Origin: Arthrobacter sp. MAHUQ-56
Lineage (GTDB): Bacteria > Actinomycetota > Actinomycetes > Actinomycetales > Micrococcaceae
Direction: 5' to 3'
DNA: 64,000 bases
NCBI RefSeq assembly: GCF_019710585.1
Contig: NZ_JAIFZQ010000022.1
Coordinates: 1 to 64,000 of the forward strand
Shown here: positions 17,565 through 25,981 of the stretch, in pieces
Position numbering within the stretch: position 1 is the stretch's first letter
Layout: each line of letters begins with the position of its first letter
Position numbers and translations under genes: made by a program
Notes under the pieces: generated by a model
The model's database searches: none
What the model saw: the letters and a program-made list of their open reading frames with translations, nothing else
Told to the model about the DNA's origin: nothing

Positions 17565-18431
17565 TTGACACGAACGGAAATCGCATTGGACGGAAACCTG
17601 GAACGGAATTCTGCGCTGATCGGCATTGATATCGGTGGCACCGGGATTAAAGGAGCCATCGTCAATCCAGCCACCGGGGCACTTCTCTGTGAACCCATCC
17701 GCATACCGACACCGCGCCCCGCCACGCCCGACGCCGTCGCCGCGGCGGTGGCACTGATCGAGGAGGAACTTTCGACATTCCCCGGTTGCCCGAAAGCCGG
17801 GTCCCCTCTAGGTGTGACATTTCCCGGCATCATTCAACACGGTATTGTGCGCTCGGCTGCCAACGTCGACAAGACTTGGCTCGAGACGCATATCGATGCG
17901 CTCCTAACCGCCCGGCTGGACCGGCCCGTAAAGGTCATGAACGATGCTGATGCCGCCGGTCTTGCAGAAGCACGTTACGGCGCCGGTGAAGGCGTGTCAG
18001 GCAGCGTGCTGGTGATCACCCTGGGGACCGGAATTGGCTCGGCCTTCATCTTCGATGGCAAACTCGTCCCGAATGCGGAACTGGGCCACCTGGAAATTGA
18101 CGGATTCGACGCCGAGACGAAAGCTTCCGCTGTGGCCCGTGAGCGGGACCGCCTGTCGTGGGCGGACTACGGCGTGAAGCTGCAAAGATACTTCTCCCAC
18201 CTGGAGTTCCTGTTCTCCCCGGAGCTCTTCATTGTTGGCGGCGGCATCTCGATAAGAACCGACGAATACCTCCCCAGCCTGAAGCTCCGCACACCTATCG
18301 TTCCCGCGGTCTTCCGTAACGAAGCAGGCATAGTGGGCGCAGCGCTGCACATGAGCCAAATGCACAACACGGCCGGCTATCACCGTCCGCGATCCATGGA
18401 AACCCCGGTCAGAAAGGCGGCTCTCAGATAA
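17565..18431 (+). CDS. ppgK: ROK glucokinase, polyphosphate-glucokinase type
   Basis: This protein of about 288 residues starts its ROK/ASKHA fold with IGIDIGGTGIKGA (phosphate 1) and continues with VMNDADAAGLAEARYGAG (catalytic Asp) and TLGTGIGSAFIFDGKLVPN. These are closest to polyphosphate/ATP glucokinases of actinobacteria such as the Arthrobacter glucomannokinase. It phosphorylates glucose released by the GH13 enzyme. The start is uncertain: TTG at 17565 is the longest choice and no strong ribosome site is visible. Its stop is only 2 bases before the ATG of a truncated phosphofructokinase gene, suggesting that kinase and phosphofructokinase once formed one glycolytic operon. Confidence 0.85.
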   Translation: MTRTEIALDGNLERNSALIGIDIGGTGIKGAIVNPATGALLCEPIRIPTPRPATPDAVAAAVALIEEELSTFPGCPKAGSPLGVTFPGIIQHGIVRSAANVDKTWLETHIDALLTARLDRPVKVMNDADAAGLAEARYGAGEGVSGSVLVITLGTGIGSAFIFDGKLVPNAELGHLEIDGFDAETKASAVARERDRLSWADYGVKLQRYFSHLEFLFSPELFIVGGGISIRTDEYLPSLKLRTPIVPAVFRNEAGIVGAALHMSQMHNTAGYHRPRSMETPVRKAALR

Positions 18432-18433
18432 CC

Positions 18434-18499
18434 ATGAGAATCGGACTTCTTACCAGCGGCGGCGACTGCCCCGGTCTGAACGCGGTGATTCGGGGGGCC
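18434..18499 (+). pseudogene. 6-phosphofructokinase, 5' stub
   Basis: The first 22 codons read MRIGLLTSGGDCPGLNAVIR then GA, the exact N-terminal glycine-rich ATP site of Pfk. Homology then stops abruptly; the frame runs on as unrelated sequence to 18679. The stub starts 2 bases after the ppgK stop. The missing C-terminal part resembles the remnant at 288-767, but about 160 residues of the middle are in neither piece. Confidence 0.85.
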
Positions 18500-19145
18500 G
18501 CTACACAGCCGCGCCCAACAAGGTTTCTCGAGATTTACTCACCGCCGAGCTTCCGTGGACCGGTGGGGGCCCGGCCTGCCCAACTTGCGGGTGCCGGTCT
18601 GCCGTCCTCCTCTGGCACAGGACAATCGACGCGACGGCTTGAATCGGCGTCAGAATTGCGCGAAATTGCGTTTTCTTGACGGCGACTCAATGCTCCTCTT
18701 AGATCCCACCCTGACAGTGAAGGGGCAGGAAACCGAAGACGGGCAGACCGCGAATTATCTAAGAAGTCCCGAAAATTCGCGGCTTAATGGAAATCGCATG
18801 GCGAAGGGCCGGCGGTGTCGCCTCGAGCGGCTCGGGAGGTATTTGAGAACAAGACCAAAGCCCGCCGGTAAACGATTCCTTCCTGGTCAGGCGGCCCTGA
18901 CGTCAGGTTGGGGTGTACCTGACCTGGTCAGTTTGGCCACGAGCGTGATGCCCCACTGGCACCAGCTGTGCTTGTTGGTCGTTTGGCGTTTTCAATGATG
19001 GCATCGGGGATGCCTTCTGTCTCGCGTGGCCATCTTGTGCGAGCGGCATGCAGGAATCTGCAAGAGCTGTGCACGGATAGTCAAAATCCCAGGAAACCGC
19101 ACACTCTAGTGTTGTCCCATCAACTCACCGCAAGGGACTGGTGCT
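18500..19145. other. Non-coding relic region between pfk stub and amidohydrolase
   Basis: No gene is supported here. The first 145 bases are unrelated to pfk; a zinc-ribbon-like PACPTCGCRS can be read in one short frame but is too short to call. The repeat copy at 18646-18926 follows, then about 220 bases in which I see nothing beyond the leader of the next gene. Confidence 0.5.
18646..18926 (+). repeat. Diverged direct repeat, right copy (pairs with 948-1231)
   Basis: GCGTCAGAATTGCGCGAAAT, TTGACGGCGACTC, CCCACCCTGACAGTGAAGGG and, at the far end, CCTGGTCAG with TGACGTCAGGTTGGGGTGTA line up in order with the left copy. Outer 80-base segments look about two-thirds identical by eye. In both places the repeat follows a broken pfk piece. 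Confidence 0.6.
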
Positions 19146-20843
19146 ATGAACAATCAGGCTGATCTTCTTTTGATCAACGGCGTTATCGACACCTTGGACT
19201 CTGCGCATGCCCGGGTGGCGACATTGGCTGTCGAAGGCGGAAAGGTGCACTCTGTAGGTGTGGCTGCTGAGGCCGCCGCCGGTCCGGAGACTACCATTAT
19301 CGACCTTGGCCGCCGCTATGTGATGCCGAGCCTGCTGGATGTGCACAACCACCACATGATTGCTGGCCAAATGGACTTGTTTGAACTGAACGAGCCCCCT
19401 ACCAAGACACTCACGGAGCTGCTTAGCGCTGTCGCAGAACAGGCGAAACGTCTGGCGCAGGACGAGTGGGTGGTCGGCGGAAGCTGGGGTTCGGGGCTGT
19501 TGGCCGAACTGAATTCTGCGGACGCACTTGCCCGCTTTGACGCCGCCACCGGTGGACGGCCAGCTCTGTTGAAGGATGACAGCAAGCACAACCGGTGGGC
19601 TAACTCCCGTGCGCTGGAACTGGCCGGTATCAGCGATGGAACACCCGATCCCGAAGGCGGTCAAATCATGCGGGATGGTTCGGGTCGCGTTACGGGTGTT
19701 CTGATCGAGGCCGGAGGCGTCTTGGTGGAACGAGCCTTGGCCCGGCTACGGCCAACATCCACGAAGGATCTCGCGCGAGCGGCCGCGCGCGGAATTGAGA
19801 TCCTCCACTCCTACGGGGTGACAGGATTCCAGGATGCCGCAGCCTCCCTCCAGCTAATGCAGGCGCTGAAGGAACTCGACGACGCGGGCAATCTGCACGC
19901 CTGGGTGGTTACCTCCATGCAGGCCAACGACTTCATCTTCGGCACCACCCCCCTTGGTGAGGGCATCATCGCCCACCGGGACGAATTGCGGTCCGAACAT
20001 CACCGCCCGGATTTCATCAAGATCTTCCTGGACGGCGTCCCCCCGGCAGGAACCGCCGCCTTCATCGAGCCATACCTTTCAGGCGTCGGCTTCCCCGAGT
20101 GTCACTGCGGCGGCACCACCATGCCCCCGGAGGAGCTTGAGCGGTGGCTGATGAGCACGGCTGAACGCGGCATCTCCGCCAAAATCCACTGCACCGGAGA
20201 CGCATCGGTCCGGCTCGTGCTGGATACCGTCGCTAAAGTCCGCCGTGCCGGACACACGGAACCGAAATACCACATCGCCCATGGCCAGTTCATCCATGAG
20301 CAGGACATCGATCGTTTCGCCGAGTTGGACGTCACCGCTGACATTTCCCCTTCCCTGTGGTTTCCCGGGGTCATTGCTGAAGCCATCGCCACAGTACTTC
20401 CCGCCGACAGGGCCTCAAAGATGCAGCCCAACCGATCCCTGCTCGACACCGGCGCCCGCATTGCCGGGGGCTCGGACTGGCCTGTCAGCGTGTCCCCCAA
20501 CGCTTGGGAAGGCATTTACGGGCTCGTGACCCGCAAGGACCCGACCGGACAATTCCCCGGTACGCTGTGGCCTGAGCAGGCCATCACCCTCCCAGAAGCC
20601 ATCAGGATCTACACCACCAATTGCGCCGAAGCTATGGGCGTGGACGACGTCACAGGATCCCTGTCGCCAGGAAAATCAGCAGACTTCATTGTCCTCAGCG
20701 ACAATCCGCACGAAATTAACATCGAGGACGTTCCGCGCATAACCACGCAGCAGACCTGGTTCGCCGGCCGCAAAGTCTTCGATGCAAAGCTCTCGGAACG
20801 CACCGGGGGCGCGCCCGAACGACTTGCCCCGCAGCGAGTCTGA
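19146..20843 (+). CDS. YtcJ-type metal-dependent amidohydrolase
   Basis: This 565-residue amidohydrolase-3 family member has a composite beta-sandwich N-terminus, then DVHNHHMIAGQ (metal-binding histidines, about 61-71), HCTGDASVR and HIAHGQF in the TIM barrel, and GGSDWPVS with the catalytic Asp near residue 443. Relatives hydrolyse N-substituted formamides, cyclic amides or similar C-N bonds; the substrate here is unknown. It is cytoplasmic, without a signal peptide. It is followed after 100 bp by an MFS permease that may import its substrate, so the two probably form a transcription unit. The ribosome site is weak. Confidence 0.85.
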   Translation: MNNQADLLLINGVIDTLDSAHARVATLAVEGGKVHSVGVAAEAAAGPETTIIDLGRRYVMPSLLDVHNHHMIAGQMDLFELNEPPTKTLTELLSAVAEQAKRLAQDEWVVGGSWGSGLLAELNSADALARFDAATGGRPALLKDDSKHNRWANSRALELAGISDGTPDPEGGQIMRDGSGRVTGVLIEAGGVLVERALARLRPTSTKDLARAAARGIEILHSYGVTGFQDAAASLQLMQALKELDDAGNLHAWVVTSMQANDFIFGTTPLGEGIIAHRDELRSEHHRPDFIKIFLDGVPPAGTAAFIEPYLSGVGFPECHCGGTTMPPEELERWLMSTAERGISAKIHCTGDASVRLVLDTVAKVRRAGHTEPKYHIAHGQFIHEQDIDRFAELDVTADISPSLWFPGVIAEAIATVLPADRASKMQPNRSLLDTGARIAGGSDWPVSVSPNAWEGIYGLVTRKDPTGQFPGTLWPEQAITLPEAIRIYTTNCAEAMGVDDVTGSLSPGKSADFIVLSDNPHEINIEDVPRITTQQTWFAGRKVFDAKLSERTGGAPERLAPQRV

Positions 20844-20944
20844 CCGCTTCATCTACCCCAGCTCTGAAGCTTCCGGACCGCAGGCACCATTACCCCCTCC
20901 CCTCTGACGGCGGCACCGCGCCGCTTCGTCCTGCCCGAAAGAAC

Positions 20945-22144
20945 ATGACCATGACCACTGCCATAAAAGCCTCTCCGGGGATCAACGCCTCCGACAGGGG
21001 AACGTACACGTATATCGCCGTTTTCAGCGCTGTCCTTTATACCGTGCTGCTAATCGCCCCGGTGATCGCGGGCAAACTGATCCAACAGTTCGGCCTAAGC
21101 CCGGTCCAGGTCGGGACGCTCTTTTCGCTGGAACTTGGCGCCTTCAGCCTGGCAACAGTGCCGGCATATCTGTGGCTCCGCCGGATCAACCTGAGAACAG
21201 CAAGCTACATTTTCACTGCCGTCGTCATCGCAGGGAACGTCGTTTCAGGATTTTTGGACGATTTCGGCCTCCTGATCGTGGCCCGGGGAGTGACCAGCCT
21301 CGCGGCCGGCTCTATCACCGTGATCATCCTGACCCTCAGCGGAAAGACATCGAACCCCAGCCGCGCGTTCGGAATTTTCGTCGTATTCCAGTTGGCCATG
21401 GGCGCCCTGATCTTGGCTGTCTTCCCATCATTGTTCGCCGGTGCAGGTGTGGCAGCGATCTACTGGACCCTCGCCGGTCTGGCTGTGTTGTGCCTCCTCG
21501 TGGTCAACCGGATCGACGGGGAAGTACTGCGATCATCCTCCCCCGTCGCAGCGTCAACTCCTTCGCGGGTGCCGATCTCCAAGGCAGCCGCCGGAATGGC
21601 CGCCGTCCTGCTCTTCTATGTAGCACTAAGCGGCGTCTGGTCATTCATGGCCCAGATCTCCGCCGGCTCCGGAATTGACCTTTCCGCCAGTAGCCTCATC
21701 CTTTCCCTGGCCACCGTAGCCGGGATTCTGTCAGCCGTCACGGCGACGGCCCTCGGAGACACTCCGCGACGGAGGATCTACCTGATCGCTGGCTACGTAG
21801 GCATGGCACTCAGCATCGCATTGCTTTTTGGCTCACCGGCCCTTATTCGCTTTGCCATCGCTGCGGTGATCTTCAAGTTCGCTTGGACTTTCATCCTGCC
21901 CTACCTGCTGTCCACACTGTCCGACCTCTCAAACGGCGGACACCTCATGAACACCACTAATCTGATGATCGGTAGCGGCTTCTCCATCGGTCCCATCGCC
22001 AGCGGGGCGATGCTCCAGTCGGGCGCGGGTTCATTCACCGGCATGCTCGCCTTCGCCCTAACGGGCGTTTTAGCGTCATGCGCACTCGTCATGGTCGCAC
22101 AGCGCCGAACGCAGGCGAACGTAGCGCCCGCCTCGGAGGGCTGA
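20945..22144 (+). CDS. MFS transporter
   Basis: This 399-residue permease has about twelve hydrophobic segments, the first beginning near residue 20 (YIAVFSAVLYTVLLIAPVIA). It follows the amidohydrolase gene on the same strand and is likely co-transcribed. Substrate is unknown; the pairing suggests uptake of the amidohydrolase substrate rather than drug export. The ATG at 20945 is followed by a second in-frame ATG two codons later, and either could be used. Confidence 0.82.
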   Translation: MTMTTAIKASPGINASDRGTYTYIAVFSAVLYTVLLIAPVIAGKLIQQFGLSPVQVGTLFSLELGAFSLATVPAYLWLRRINLRTASYIFTAVVIAGNVVSGFLDDFGLLIVARGVTSLAAGSITVIILTLSGKTSNPSRAFGIFVVFQLAMGALILAVFPSLFAGAGVAAIYWTLAGLAVLCLLVVNRIDGEVLRSSSPVAASTPSRVPISKAAAGMAAVLLFYVALSGVWSFMAQISAGSGIDLSASSLILSLATVAGILSAVTATALGDTPRRRIYLIAGYVGMALSIALLFGSPALIRFAIAAVIFKFAWTFILPYLLSTLSDLSNGGHLMNTTNLMIGSGFSIGPIASGAMLQSGAGSFTGMLAFALTGVLASCALVMVAQRRTQANVAPASEG

Positions 22145-22213
22145 TACCTCGCGGAGGGGACGAGTTTCTGTCGGCCTCTCAGTGGAAGAATCCCGAAACA
22201 ACGCTTCGGTGGC

Positions 22214-22948
22214 CTAAGTGCTGGCCCCAGCATGTTCGGTGCCAACCTGCATACTGACAGACGCACAAACTCCCGCCCCACGCAGTAGGTCCCCCGCCAT
22301 TTTCGTTCGCCGGTAATTGGGATCGCCAGGGTCAGTCCAGAACCTGGCGGGGCAGCCCGAACTGTGTGCGGACACCGGGGGAATACAACACTGAGTCGGT
22401 GGGCGGTGGATTGTGATCCGGCGGCGCTGACCAGTGCGTCTTCCAAGGGGGCATCCGCAGCGTAATACGGTGGCCAGGGCCCGGTGGGCGATGGGCAGGT
22501 AAAAGACCCGCCATTCCAAACGGGACATGATCGCGGGAGGCGCCGCGCATCGTCGTGGGGCGGCAATGGGACCGCAAGTACGGCCCTCCGCGGCGCGGGC
22601 GGCCAGCACGAACGCGAGCGTGTCGGCGTCCAAAGACCGGAACACCACCCCGTGGCGCCCCGCAGCGTCACGGGAATACAGCCGAACATTGACCTTGGTG
22701 AACGTTCCGGCATACGGAACACCCAGTCCAGGCCCCGGATAGGTGCCCGGAACACGGAAACCGATCAGGCCGACCCGGCATACACGTGGCTCCACGCCCC
22801 GCGGCATGCAGGGACGCGCTACTGCCAGGGAAATGCTCCAGTGAAGGAATATCACATCAGCCCATGGCTGATGCACCGGCAGCGGCAAAAATCGACGGTC
22901 TCCGCTGAGGTCACCTGTCTGGGCGTCAGTATCCGTGCCCCATAGCAC
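22214..22948 (-). pseudogene. DUF2071 (YqjF-like) protein, frameshifted
   Basis: On the minus strand the N-terminal part is well preserved: HQPWADVIFLHWSI, VGLIGFRVPG, GVPYAGTFTKVNVRLYSRDA and GVVFRSLDADTLAFVLAARA are characteristic of the DUF2071 family. After that the homology shifts into other frames and no intact family C-terminus is present in any frame. It starts at a GTG and appears inactivated. The gene lies convergent with the upstream MFS gene. Function of the family is unknown. Confidence 0.68.
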
Positions 22949-23219
22949 TCACAAAACCTGCTGCGACTGGCCCATGTACGCATGCACTCATCGTGCGCGG
23001 TTACGCCGCTGGCGGCAAGAGCAGAAGCCGATCCAGATGGTGTAACCGCCACGTGGGCTGCCCGTGATCGCCCCAGCCCAGGAGGAAGAAATTGCTTGGG
23101 CGCTGCCGCCAAGATCAGGCTCTCAAGGCGCCAAGTCCCTTCCCTGACGGACGCCGGGTCAGGTCCTGCGTGCCACGTGGAGGTGTGCCTTTGCCCTATG
23201 TGGCAGGTCCATCAAGCAG

Positions 23220-24737
23220 CTAGCTGCCGAGGTTCCGGTACTTGCGTGCCCGCGAGGCCACGAGCTGGGGAACCGGCACGACGGCAACTGACGCGAGTTC
23301 GTACTCGATGGCGTGCGCCATTCGGGCGCAGAATTCCCGCGGTTCCAGGGAGGCGTCGTCACGTTCATCGACGATGTGGTCCACGAGCCCATTGGCGTAC
23401 AGTGACGCCACGTTCACGCCCTGCGCCTGGGCCATCGCCGGGGCGAAGTCGGTGGTGCGGTGGACGATGGCGCTGGCGCCTTCGGGCGGCAGGGGGGACA
23501 GCCAGCTGTGCTGAGCGGCGATGGTCCGGTCCGCTGGCAGGAGCGCCAGCGCCGCTCCTCCAGCGCCCTGACCCAGCAGGACTGAAACAGACGGCGATTC
23601 CAGCCCGATCAGTTCGTGCAGTGAGCGGGCGATTTCGCCGGCTAGGCCGCCTTCTTCCGCTTCCTGGGAAAGCGCCGCCCCGGCGGTGTCGATGATAGTG
23701 AGCAGCGGCAGGCGCAGTTCCTCCGCGAGCTTGGCGCCGCGTCTGGCCTCCCGCAAGGAACCGGGCCCCATGCCGATCGCGCCCTTTCGCAGCGGCCGAG
23801 CGTGGCCCAGGACTATGCAGGACTGGGTTCCGAAACGCGCCAGGGCCAGCAGCAGCCCGGGATCCTTCTCGCCCTGCCCCGTCCCGTTCAGCGGAAGGGC
23901 GTCCGTGGCACCGTACTTGAGGAGCTGACGGAGGTCGGGACGCTTTGGCTGGCGGGAGATTTCGATGGAGGTCCAGGCATCGACGTCAGCGGGCCGGACT
24001 GCCAGCGTCGCTGGCGCTTCCGGCCATGCAGCTGCCCCGGAAGCCCGGCGGGGCATGAGGATGTCCAGTGCCCTGCCCACCAGCGCGGCCAGGTCGCCGT
24101 GTCCCACCACGCCGTCGATCAGACCTTTGTTAAACAAGTTTTCGGCTACCTGGACGTTGTCCGGGAACGCTTCGCCTTGCAGTGCCTCGTAGACCCGCGG
24201 GCCTAGGAAGCCCAGCAGCGAGCCCGGTTCGGCCACGTTGATGTGGCCGAGGGAACCCCAGGAGGCCATCACGCCGCCAGTGGTGGGATGGCGCAAGTAG
24301 ACCAGGTAGGGCAGGCCGGCCTGCCGGTGCGCCCGGACGGCTGCGGTGATCTTGACCATCGAAAGGAAGGCCAAGGTGCCTTCCTGCATGCGGGTTCCGC
24401 CGGAGGCAGTGCCAGCCAAAAGGGGCAGGCCTTCGGCCGTGGCGCGCTCCACCGCGGCCACGATGCGTTCCGCAGCTGCGTGGCCGATGGATCCGGCCAG
24501 GAAGGAGAATTCGCTGACGATTAGCGCCACGCGGCGGCCGCGGATCAGGCCGGCGCCGCTTAGCACGGACTCGTCGGTGCCGCTGCGACCCCGCGCCTTG
24601 GCAAGGTCCCCGGTGTACTCTTCGGTCAGGTCGGGCTGCTTCGGCTCGGCGTCCCAGGAGACGAACGAGCCTTCGTCCACCACGGTGTCCAGAAGTTCTG
24701 CGGCGCTGAGGTGCCGCACCTTTTCCGTCGCCGGCAT
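23220..24737 (-). CDS. Fused carboxyltransferase (AccD-like plus AccA-like halves)
   Basis: This protein of about 505 residues combines an AccD-like N-terminal half (SGTDESVLSGAGLIRGRRVA, GTRMQEGTLAFLSM) and an AccA-like C-terminal half (TIIDTAGAALSQEAEEGGLA, VLLGQGAGGAALALLPADRT). Both crotonase-fold halves of an acyl-CoA carboxyltransferase are thus in one chain. The AccD zinc ribbon is not evident. Such enzymes move a carboxyl group between biotin and an acyl-CoA. The ATG at 24737 lies 1 base after the CoA-transferase stop, so it is the last gene of a three-gene operon with FAH-family and CaiB/BaiF genes. No biotin carboxylase or biotin carrier is nearby, so it must borrow them or act as part of a decarboxylase. 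The acyl-CoA substrate is unknown. Confidence 0.83.
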   Translation of the reverse strand: MPATEKVRHLSAAELLDTVVDEGSFVSWDAEPKQPDLTEEYTGDLAKARGRSGTDESVLSGAGLIRGRRVALIVSEFSFLAGSIGHAAAERIVAAVERATAEGLPLLAGTASGGTRMQEGTLAFLSMVKITAAVRAHRQAGLPYLVYLRHPTTGGVMASWGSLGHINVAEPGSLLGFLGPRVYEALQGEAFPDNVQVAENLFNKGLIDGVVGHGDLAALVGRALDILMPRRASGAAAWPEAPATLAVRPADVDAWTSIEISRQPKRPDLRQLLKYGATDALPLNGTGQGEKDPGLLLALARFGTQSCIVLGHARPLRKGAIGMGPGSLREARRGAKLAEELRLPLLTIIDTAGAALSQEAEEGGLAGEIARSLHELIGLESPSVSVLLGQGAGGAALALLPADRTIAAQHSWLSPLPPEGASAIVHRTTDFAPAMAQAQGVNVASLYANGLVDHIVDERDDASLEPREFCARMAHAIEYELASVAVVPVPQLVASRARKYRNLGS

Positions 24738-24738
24738 G

Positions 24739-25962
24739 CTATTTCGCCCCCGCGGCGGCGGCAGTACGGGCGGCCGCGGGGCCGAGCCACTCCCGGATGG
24801 ATCCGCCGTCGGCATTGAGCAGCGGCGGCGCAGTGTGATCTCTGACCGTGGTTTCCGCTGTGTCGCCGGGCGCAAAGAACCGCAGCGGCGGGCCGGGCAG
24901 ACTGACCGTGCCGAGCAGCGGGTGGTCCACGTCGACGACGAGGCCCTGGGAGGCGACCTGTTCCCAGGCGTAGACCTCGTCAAGCGAGCGGACCTTCCCG
25001 GCCGGGATCCCGGCGTCGTTCAGCTTTTCCAGCAGTTCCTCCGCGCCGTAGTCCGCGAAGGCGCGTTCGACGGCGGCGATCACCTCCGCGCGGTTCCGCA
25101 CCCGTTCGGCGTTGCTGGCGAAGCCCGGGGCGGCTGGGTCCAGGCGGAAGGCGTCGGCGAAGGAGGCCCACAGTTTTTCGCTGCCGACGCTGATCTGGAC
25201 GCTACCGTCCTTGCAGTTGAACAGTCCGTAGGGGGCGATGGAGGGGTGGTGGTTGCCTTGGGCCTGCGGGACTTCGCCGGCAATGGTAGTGCGGGTGCCT
25301 TGGAATGCGTGGACACCGATCAGCGACGCCAACAGGGACGTGCGGACCACCTTGCCGCGGCCCGAACGGACACGTTCAATCAGCGCCGCGAGTACACCAG
25401 TGGCCCCGTTCATGCCGGCCAGCAGATCGGCGATAGGGACGCCCACCCGCTGGGGATCGTCGGGGCCGGAGCCGGTGAGGGACATCAGGCCCGCCTCGCC
25501 CTGGAGGATCTGGTCGTAGCCGCTGCGCTGGGACTCGGGCCCGTCGTGGCCGAAGCCGGTGATGGAGAGGATGACCAGGCGCTGGTTGAGTTCGTGCATG
25601 GCTGCAGTGGAGAAGCCCAACCGGTCCATGACGCCGGGCCGGAAGTTCTCGATCACCACATCCGCGCGCTCCAGCAGACCACGGAGCACGGCCTGCCCGT
25701 CGCCGCTCTTCAGGTCCAGGCTGATGGATTCCTTGTTGCGGTTGCAGGACATGAAATAGGTGGACTGCAGGTCGTCCTCGGGGCCGACGAAGGGCGGGCC
25801 CCAGCCGCGGGTGTCGTCACCCGTTCCGGGGTTTTCCACCTTGATAACGCGGGCGCCGAGGTCTGCCAGCATCATGCCGGCGTGCGGGCCGGCCAGGGCA
25901 CGGCTCAGGTCGATGACCGTGTGCCCGGCAAGCGGGCCTTGGGGATGGTCGGCTCTGCTCAA
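24739..25962 (-). CDS. CaiB/BaiF family CoA-transferase
   Basis: This 407-residue family III CoA-transferase opens with LAGHTVIDLSRALAGPHAGM and VIKVENPGTGDDTRGWGPPF. DLKSGDGQAVLRGLLERADV and VIENFRPGVMDRLG follow, all family signatures; the Asp that forms the acyl-glutamyl/aspartyl intermediate lies in the central region (SGYDQILQGEAGLM). It moves CoA between carboxylic acids. I take the TTG at 25962 as start because AAGGA is 9 bases upstream. It lies between the FAH-family and fused carboxyltransferase genes, 19 bp after the former. Together they suggest activation and carboxyl exchange of an organic acid from aromatic breakdown. Confidence 0.88.
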   Translation of the reverse strand: MSRADHPQGPLAGHTVIDLSRALAGPHAGMMLADLGARVIKVENPGTGDDTRGWGPPFVGPEDDLQSTYFMSCNRNKESISLDLKSGDGQAVLRGLLERADVVIENFRPGVMDRLGFSTAAMHELNQRLVILSITGFGHDGPESQRSGYDQILQGEAGLMSLTGSGPDDPQRVGVPIADLLAGMNGATGVLAALIERVRSGRGKVVRTSLLASLIGVHAFQGTRTTIAGEVPQAQGNHHPSIAPYGLFNCKDGSVQISVGSEKLWASFADAFRLDPAAPGFASNAERVRNRAEVIAAVERAFADYGAEELLEKLNDAGIPAGKVRSLDEVYAWEQVASQGLVVDVDHPLLGTVSLPGPPLRFFAPGDTAETTVRDHTAPPLLNADGGSIREWLGPAAARTAAAAGAK

Positions 25963-25981
25963 TGTGCTGGTTCCTTAACTT

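Noticed and set aside
18555..18640. Zinc-ribbon-like PACPTCGCRS reading after the pfk stub (possible transposase start)
   Set aside because: Only about 28 codons and no further transposase similarity; too short to support.
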